Shown: piece by piece, positions 14,017 through 18,748 of the stretch | Position numbering within the stretch: position 1 is the first letter of the stretch | Layout: every line of letters begins with the position of its first letter | Source of the DNA: JBBRUG01 sp038247995 | GTDB taxonomy: Bacteria; Chloroflexota; Chloroflexia; Chloroflexales; Chloroflexaceae | Direction of reading: 5' to 3' | Assembly: GCA_038247995.1 (NCBI GenBank) | Contig: JBBRUG010000087.1 | Span: forward strand, 1 to 18,748 | DNA: 18,748 nt | Position numbers and translations under genes: made by a program | Notes under the pieces: generated by a model | The model's input: the letters and a program-made list of their open reading frames with translations, nothing else | Database searches by the model: none | What the model was told of the DNA's origin: nothing

Positions 14017-16884
14017 TTACTCTTCGCCGGCAGCGCGCTTACGGGCGCGCTCTTTTGCTTGCCGCAGCCGTTCCAGTGGATCTTCGGGCGGCGGTGGGGC
14101 CGGCTTTGCCTGGGGCGGCGGTGTCGGCGGGAGGTGCTGCGCACTACCGGTTGAAGCCGGCGGCGGCGGTGGCACTTCGCCACTCATCCGTGTATTGGTG
14201 GCGCGTTGCTTGGCTTCGTTCAGGCGATCCAGCGTGGGGTTGGCGGCGGGCGCGGCGGGCGCTGGGCTACGGCGTATAAAGCGCGCTCCGAAGGCGGCAA
14301 AATCGCTGCGGCGCAACATCAGGCGTCGAATGGCGATGTCGAGCGGAAGCAACAGTAGTGCGAGCAGCAACAATGGCAGGCCGATCTCCTGGGCGCGCGT
14401 TACCACCCGTCCGGTCGGCGCAAAGGCATCGGCGGCGGTGGCAAGCTCAGCCCCGCCAGTCAGATTAGCTAGTTCGCTCATCAGCGCCGGGTTGGCCTGA
14501 TTGCTGCGATACTCCGAGGAGTAGGGCACAACCAGACCCGCCGTTTCCTGCACCACCACCCGCTCACCTTGTGTGCCGCCAATCTGCACAAGATACGTAC
14601 CGGGCGCCGGACTTGGCGCACGGCCCTGATATATATTTGGGCCAACCTGACTGAGCGGCACTTCCCGGCGTGAACCATCGCCGCCGATCAGCGTCGCCAC
14701 CACATTCAGGTTCGCCTGGCCGGGGCCGGTGTTCAAGCGCACCGTCGTTTCGCCGCCGGCCACCGTCACCTCAGCGCTTGTCTCGCTGCCGCCGCGAACC
14801 GGCAACACTGCGCTCACGAGTTGGCCGCTAAAGCGCGGGAACCCCTCCCAGGCCACCCAGTCGTTGGCCCACTGGGCTTTGGTGTCGCTGAGCCAGGCGG
14901 CGCTGCGCCCCAGGCCGTACTGCCAGGTAGCCAAGAGCGGCTGATCGTCGTCGGTGCCAAGCACGATCCGGGCGCTGTCTTTGAGCGTGCTGCCGTTAAA
15001 GCCATAGAGCGTCGGCAGGCCGCCCAGCCCGGCCAGGATCGGGTTTTCGCCGTAGGCAACCGGGAGAAACGGTCGCTCGACAATATAGTTACCAACCGTG
15101 GTGATGGTCTCCTGCACGAAGATTTGCGGTACCTCGCTCATGTCCTGGGCCGGATAGTAGCGTCCGCCGCCGGCAATCGCCAGGCGCTCTAGGAAGTCGG
15201 CCGAGCCGCTGCCTGCCGCAACTACGGTGAGCGTAATCCCCTGATCGCGCAGGCTCTTCGCAATATCGGAATTATCGCCCCCGGAGCCCCATCCATCGGT
15301 GAGCAGCACCATGTGCTTGATCCGTGCATCGACGTTGGCCAGCATCTCCTGGCCTTCGAGCAACCCGGCGCGCACATTTGTCGAGCCACGCGGTTCTACA
15401 TCGGCCATGGCATCGATGACATTGTTGACGCTGGCGCCTTGCGTAGCTGGAACTGTCTGGAAGGCGCGGCTGTCAAACGAGACGACGCCGATATGATCGT
15501 TGCTGCTGAGCAGGGCCGCGGCTTGCGCCACGGCTTCTTTGGCAATATCGACCTTGCGGGTACCCACCGAGCCGATCTGGGCGCTGCCGCGATCGGGGCT
15601 GGCGCAGTGGCAGGCATCCATGCTGCCCGACTTGTCGATTACAAAGACCAGCGCAAGATCAGGCCGTTCCTCGCGGTTGCGCACATCCATATACACCGGC
15701 AATGCCTCTTCGACGGGGGTGCGGCCGTAACCGCCTACGCCAAAGCTCTCGTTGCCGCCAATCATCAGCAAACCCTTGCCGAGATCACGCACATAACCCG
15801 GCAGTGCAGCCATCGTACTGACCGGAAGTGCGCGCGCGGGCACGTTTACCAGCACAATTGCCTCATACGCGCTAAGGCCGGCCAGATCGCCGGGCATTGC
15901 GCTGGGCGAAAGCTCCTCAGCGATCACATTTGTCGCGTTCAGCGCACTTACGAGCGGCGCGGCGTCGGCGCGATCCTCGGCCACGACAAGCACGCGTGGC
16001 GGGCCCTGAACCTGGAGCAGCGCGGCGGCTTCGTTGTTTTGGGCGCGCCCGTCGCGCTCAGGTTGCACTTGCACCCGGTAGCGTTGGAAACCGCTGCCAT
16101 TCACAATCACGCTGAACGCGACATCATTCGCACCGACCTCCAGCGCTATGGTGCGTTCCTCCAGCACGCCATCGTCGTTAATCAGGCGCACCACGGCATT
16201 TTGGGCTACATTACTTTCAATAATTGCTCTAAGCGTGGCACTCTGCCCGTCGCGAACGCTGGCGGGCGCCTCCAGGGAAGCCACAAGGGCTTCAGTATCG
16301 TTTGTAGTGATGCCGAGATCAACAAAATCGATCGGCACATTACGCGCCACGGCGATCCGTGAAGCCTCGATCGCCTGGCCGTTATTTTCGCCGCCGTCGG
16401 AGAGCAACACCAGCCGTTTTTGCGAATCGGCAGGGAGCAGTGCAAGGCCCAACTGAATAGCATCGGCGATGTTGGTGCGGGTGGCGACCGGCACCGAGGT
16501 GACCCGGCCCAGGCGTTGTTCGGGGCTTGGCGCGCGCTCGACCAGCGCATTCCCGCCAAACACCACGATCGCGGCCTGATCATCGCGGGGCATGCCCTGC
16601 AACGCTTCCTGAATGAAGGTTTCGGCCTGCGCACGAGCTGAAGGCGCGAGTGAGTCGCTGCCGTCGAGCAGAAAGACCGTTGTCATCTGGCGTACGGGCA
16701 ATACTAACTGTGCGCCGGCAGCAGCAAAAATCAGGGCCAATGTGATCGCAGCGCGCAGCCCAAGACTAGTCCAGAAGCGCCATGGCTCCAGACGACGGGG
16801 CGTCAGCAAGCCCAGGGCGAGAATCGCACCCAGGGCGAGCAAAAGCCAGAGCATTTCGGGATAGATGAAGGACAATCGCGGCAT
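14017..16884 (-). CDS. large membrane protein with two VWA domains and a glutamine-amidotransferase-like domain
   Basis: 955 residues, family function unknown. Order: two membrane helices (about 10-27 and 41-60); a first VWA domain with a MIDAS-like D-x-S-x-S at Asp74, Ser76, Ser78 and LLSDGGENNG; a CARDB-like beta segment (about 200-290); a GATase1-like Rossmann region (about 295-405; YEAIVLVNVPARAL, GKGLLMIGGNESFG); a second VWA domain with MIDAS Asp417-x-Ser419-x-Ser421 and LLTDGWGSGG; a beta region; a third membrane helix (about 835-852); and a Pro-rich cytoplasmic tail. The second MIDAS is followed by an insertion with Cys425-His426-Cys427. The tail ends in two similar charged helices, LDRLNEAKQRA and LERLRQAKERARKRA. 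The ATG at 16884 has no clear ribosome binding site. Similar BatA/BatB-like proteins act in envelope stress and protein assembly, which is only a weak guide here. Confidence 0.88.
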   Translation of the reverse strand: MPRLSFIYPEMLWLLLALGAILALGLLTPRRLEPWRFWTSLGLRAAITLALIFAAAGAQLVLPVRQMTTVFLLDGSDSLAPSARAQAETFIQEALQGMPRDDQAAIVVFGGNALVERAPSPEQRLGRVTSVPVATRTNIADAIQLGLALLPADSQKRLVLLSDGGENNGQAIEASRIAVARNVPIDFVDLGITTNDTEALVASLEAPASVRDGQSATLRAIIESNVAQNAVVRLINDDGVLEERTIALEVGANDVAFSVIVNGSGFQRYRVQVQPERDGRAQNNEAAALLQVQGPPRVLVVAEDRADAAPLVSALNATNVIAEELSPSAMPGDLAGLSAYEAIVLVNVPARALPVSTMAALPGYVRDLGKGLLMIGGNESFGVGGYGRTPVEEALPVYMDVRNREERPDLALVFVIDKSGSMDACHCASPDRGSAQIGSVGTRKVDIAKEAVAQAAALLSSNDHIGVVSFDSRAFQTVPATQGASVNNVIDAMADVEPRGSTNVRAGLLEGQEMLANVDARIKHMVLLTDGWGSGGDNSDIAKSLRDQGITLTVVAAGSGSADFLERLAIAGGGRYYPAQDMSEVPQIFVQETITTVGNYIVERPFLPVAYGENPILAGLGGLPTLYGFNGSTLKDSARIVLGTDDDQPLLATWQYGLGRSAAWLSDTKAQWANDWVAWEGFPRFSGQLVSAVLPVRGGSETSAEVTVAGGETTVRLNTGPGQANLNVVATLIGGDGSRREVPLSQVGPNIYQGRAPSPAPGTYLVQIGGTQGERVVVQETAGLVVPYSSEYRSNQANPALMSELANLTGGAELATAADAFAPTGRVVTRAQEIGLPLLLLALLLLPLDIAIRRLMLRRSDFAAFGARFIRRSPAPAAPAANPTLDRLNEAKQRATNTRMSGEVPPPPPASTGSAQHLPPTPPPQAKPAPPPPEDPLERLRQAKERARKRAAGEE

Positions 16885-16949
16885 AAGCTTTTTCGGGCGC
16901 TCGCAGGGTGGGGCGGCGCATGAGGGGCGGGTGGGTTAGGATCGCTTCT

Positions 16950-16979
16950 ATTGTACCCCACTGCTGATACGCTCGGCAA
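16950..16979 (-). promoter_or_regulatory. predicted promoter for the two-VWA gene
   Basis: On the minus strand TTGCCG (16974-16979, four of six to TTGACA), an 18-bp spacer and TACAAT (16950-16955) precede the ATG at 16884 by about 60 bases. The same TACAAT hexamer appears in front of the divergent E1 alpha gene. Confidence 0.4.
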
Positions 16980-17055
16980 GGCAAAACGCAGTGTGGTCGG
17001 AACGCTACCTTCAGACGTTATGCGGCCCAAGGAAGTTCCACACCTATAGATCACA

Positions 17056-17089
17056 AGGAGCGTCGGGAACGTAACGCCCCGGCGCTCCT
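17056..17089. repeat. 12-bp inverted repeat between the two-VWA and E1 alpha genes
   Basis: AGGAGCGTCGGG pairs with CCCGGCGCTCCT (one T-G wobble) over a 10-base loop, AACGTAACGC. It sits in the divergent intergenic region, about 35 bases upstream of the TACAAT box of the E1 alpha gene, in the place of an operator or a short structured transcript. Not followed by a T-tract. Confidence 0.65.
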
Positions 17090-17124
17090 ATAATTGTTCG
17101 TCAGCGCCCCGCAGTAAGTCCTGT

Positions 17125-17130
17125 TACAAT
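17125..17130 (+). promoter_or_regulatory. possible -10 box for the E1 alpha/beta operon
   Basis: TACAAT about 32 bases before the ATG at 17163. No recognisable -35 lies at 16-18 bp upstream, so activation or a different sigma factor may be needed. Called by eye only. Confidence 0.3.
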
Positions 17131-17162
17131 AGGGGTATCCTCAGTGACTAGGGAGAACAGCG

Positions 17163-18125
17163 ATGGAGCTACCCCCCGACTTACTCCAGCAGGCCCATTA
17201 CTGGATGCGGCTTACCAGGGCCCTCGACGACCGCGGCACGTTTCTTCACAAACAGAGCAAAATCGTCGGCGGTTATTTTTCGCAGATCGGCCACGAGGCC
17301 TTCAGCGTTGCCGCTGCGCTTACGCTTGAACCGGCTGATGTGATTGCCCCAATGCACCGCGACCTCGGCGCTTACCTGGTGCGCGGCCTCACGCTCCGGC
17401 GCATTCTGGCCCAATATCTTGGGCGGGCGACGGGGGTGAGTCGTGGCCGCGATGCCAATATGCATGGCATGGGCGACTTGCAGCATGGCATTGTCGGTTT
17501 CATCAGCCATTTGCCGGCTTCGACCGGCGTAATGTGCGGGATGGCTCACGGCATCAAAATGAAGGGCGAGGCGCGGGTGGCCATGACCTTTTTCGGTGAT
17601 GGTAGTGCTTCACAAGGTCTCGCTCACGAGGCGTTGAACTGGGCGGCAGTGTTTCAGTTGCCGATTGTATTTATGGTCGAGAATAACCAGTACGCCTATT
17701 CCACGCCGCTGAGCCGGCAGATGCACATCGAGCACATCGCCGATCGGGCGGCGGCGTATGGCATGCCGGGCGTCATTGTCGATGGCACCAACTTCAACGC
17801 TGTGTACAGCGCCGCCGCTGAGGCTGTGGAACGCGCACGCACCGGTGGCGGCCCAACGCTGATCGAGGGCAAGCTGATGCGCATGCGTGGCCATGCCATT
17901 CACGACAATATGGCCTATGTACCGCGTGATCTGCTTGAGGAATGGACCACCCGCGATCCGCTCGCTCGCATGGAAGCGCACCTGCGTGAACACGGCCTGC
18001 TCGACGATGCAAGCCTGGCCACGCTAAACGCACGGATCGAAGCCGAGCTCGATGCTGCGCAGGCGTATGCGGAAGAACAGCCGTTCCCCGAAGGGAAGGA
18101 TGTGCGTGAGGGGGTGTATGCATGA
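17163..18125 (+). CDS. 2-oxo acid dehydrogenase E1 component, alpha subunit (TPP-dependent)
   Basis: 320 residues. With the beta subunit it forms the thiamine diphosphate-dependent E1 that decarboxylates a 2-oxo acid (pyruvate, a branched-chain 2-oxo acid or acetoin) and passes the acyl group to the E2 lipoyl domain. The TPP/Mg motif runs from GDG (145-147) to NN (174-175): FFGDGSASQGLAHEALN ... FMVENNQYAYSTP. Also present are IGHEAFSVA, MHRDLGAYL, MHGMGD and the loop MRMRGHAIHDNMAYVP. AGGGAGA precedes the ATG. The stop overlaps the ATG of the beta subunit (ATGA), so the two are translationally coupled, as expected for equimolar subunits. Substrate class cannot be decided from this fragment; E2 and E3 should lie to the right of the window. 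Confidence 0.93.
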   Translation: MELPPDLLQQAHYWMRLTRALDDRGTFLHKQSKIVGGYFSQIGHEAFSVAAALTLEPADVIAPMHRDLGAYLVRGLTLRRILAQYLGRATGVSRGRDANMHGMGDLQHGIVGFISHLPASTGVMCGMAHGIKMKGEARVAMTFFGDGSASQGLAHEALNWAAVFQLPIVFMVENNQYAYSTPLSRQMHIEHIADRAAAYGMPGVIVDGTNFNAVYSAAAEAVERARTGGGPTLIEGKLMRMRGHAIHDNMAYVPRDLLEEWTTRDPLARMEAHLREHGLLDDASLATLNARIEAELDAAQAYAEEQPFPEGKDVREGVYA

Positions 18126-18748
18126 CCTGGGATCAAGGGTTGCACAAAGCCGTTACAACCGTTGACGCTGCTGAATCCGGCGTTGCCACGCGCGAACTCA
18201 CCTACCTGGAGGCGATCCGTGATGCGCTGCAGTATGAACTGGCGCGCGACGAGCGGGTGCTGCTGATGGGTGAGGATATTGGCGTATATGGCGGGGCTTT
18301 TAAGGTGACGCAGGGGCTGATCGAGCGGTTTGGTGCGGCGCGGGTGATCGATACGCCGATGGCTGAATTGGTGATGATCTATGCCGCCGTGGGGATGAGC
18401 TTTGAGGGCTTCCGCCCCGTCGTTGAAATGCAGTTCGCCGATTTTATCTCCACCGGCTTTGATGCGCTAGTGCAGTTTGCGGCCACGAACCACTTCCGCT
18501 GGGGTCAGGCGGTGCCGATTACCGTGCGTGCGCCGGGTGGCGGCGGCCTGCGCGCCGGCCCCTTTCACTCGCAGAGTAACGAGGCCTGGTTTGTGCATAC
18601 GCCCGGCCTCAAGGTGGTTGCGCCGAGCACGCCCGCCGATGCGCGGGGCTTGCTACTGGCCGCCATCCGCGACCCAAACCCGGTGATCTACTATGAAACG
18701 AAGGCGCTCTACCGCTCGCTGAAAGGCCCCGTCCCCGAAGGCGAGGCG
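18122..18748 (+). CDS. 2-oxo acid dehydrogenase E1 component, beta subunit (3' end outside window)
   Basis: 209 codons are visible and the gene runs off the right edge; the family is about 325 residues. ATGA overlap with the alpha subunit fixes the start. Residues 1-26 are an extension before the usual beginning RELTYLEAIRDAL. Family landmarks: LLMGEDIGVYGGAFKVTQGL, the E1 beta signature Glu in MGEDIG that helps activate TPP, DTPMAELVM, EMQFADFI, RAPGGGG and GPFHSQSNEAWF with the conserved His. Everything visible is intact and fits the E1 alpha partner. The missing C-terminal half contains the subunit-interface domain. Confidence 0.93.
   Translation, partial: MTWDQGLHKAVTTVDAAESGVATRELTYLEAIRDALQYELARDERVLLMGEDIGVYGGAFKVTQGLIERFGAARVIDTPMAELVMIYAAVGMSFEGFRPVVEMQFADFISTGFDALVQFAATNHFRWGQAVPITVRAPGGGGLRAGPFHSQSNEAWFVHTPGLKVVAPSTPADARGLLLAAIRDPNPVIYYETKALYRSLKGPVPEGEA

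Noticed and set aside
15313..16362. 349-codon open frame opposite the two-VWA gene
   Set aside because: No recognisable domain or ribosome binding site, and the minus strand encodes intact VWA motifs through the same region.

Overview
GC-rich bacterial chromosome, most likely a filamentous member of the Chloroflexota (Chloroflexia/Roseiflexus-like). The assignment is an inference from: secreted proteins and lipoproteins with long Pro/Thr/Glu-rich stalks; a secreted protein ending in HLPLMSR, which resembles a C-terminal signature I associate with Chloroflexota exoproteins; and a large two-VWA membrane protein. I see no mobile element, CRISPR array, rRNA or tRNA.

Layout. The left part is mostly minus strand: a partial alpha/beta hydrolase (cut by the edge), a Tat-type lipoprotein of the dienelactone hydrolase family, and endonuclease III (nth). 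A divergent single-domain response regulator follows and converges on a minus-strand operon: a small Ser-rich membrane protein, a beta-propeller lipoprotein with a peptidoglycan-binding tail, and a CinA-like domain protein coupled by an ATGA overlap. Next comes a ComEC channel protein without a nuclease-like C-terminal domain. A divergent region of about 400 bp leads to a secreted snapalysin-like metalloprotease, then folE (with three 11-bp tandem repeats just upstream of a likely promoter), an HpcH/HpaI aldolase, and phoU.

The most notable part is 10784-13965. phoU is followed by a membrane-anchored, Pro-rich-stalk beta-helix protein. The next gene overlaps it by one base and encodes a DsbA-like thioredoxin-fold lipoprotein whose first active-site cysteine codon is an in-frame TGA (13513-13515), giving U-P-T-C in place of C-P-x-C. 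Homology to the DsbA/BdbD family continues through the TGA to a proper stop at 13965. A hairpin whose 5-nt apical loop begins 17 nt after the TGA, with G as second loop base, fits the bacterial SECIS pattern. This is a strong selenoprotein candidate that ordinary annotation would split or call a pseudogene. TGA also terminates this same gene and several neighbours, so genome-wide reassignment is unlikely. Genes for Sec insertion (selA, selB, selC, selD) are not in the window and should exist elsewhere if this is right.

A perfect 18-bp hairpin separates this unit from a convergent 955-residue two-VWA membrane protein. Finally, divergently, the E1 alpha and beta subunits of a 2-oxo acid dehydrogenase begin an operon that runs off the right edge. 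Promoter calls are by eye; several share an extended -10 form (TGn followed by a TATnnT-like hexamer).
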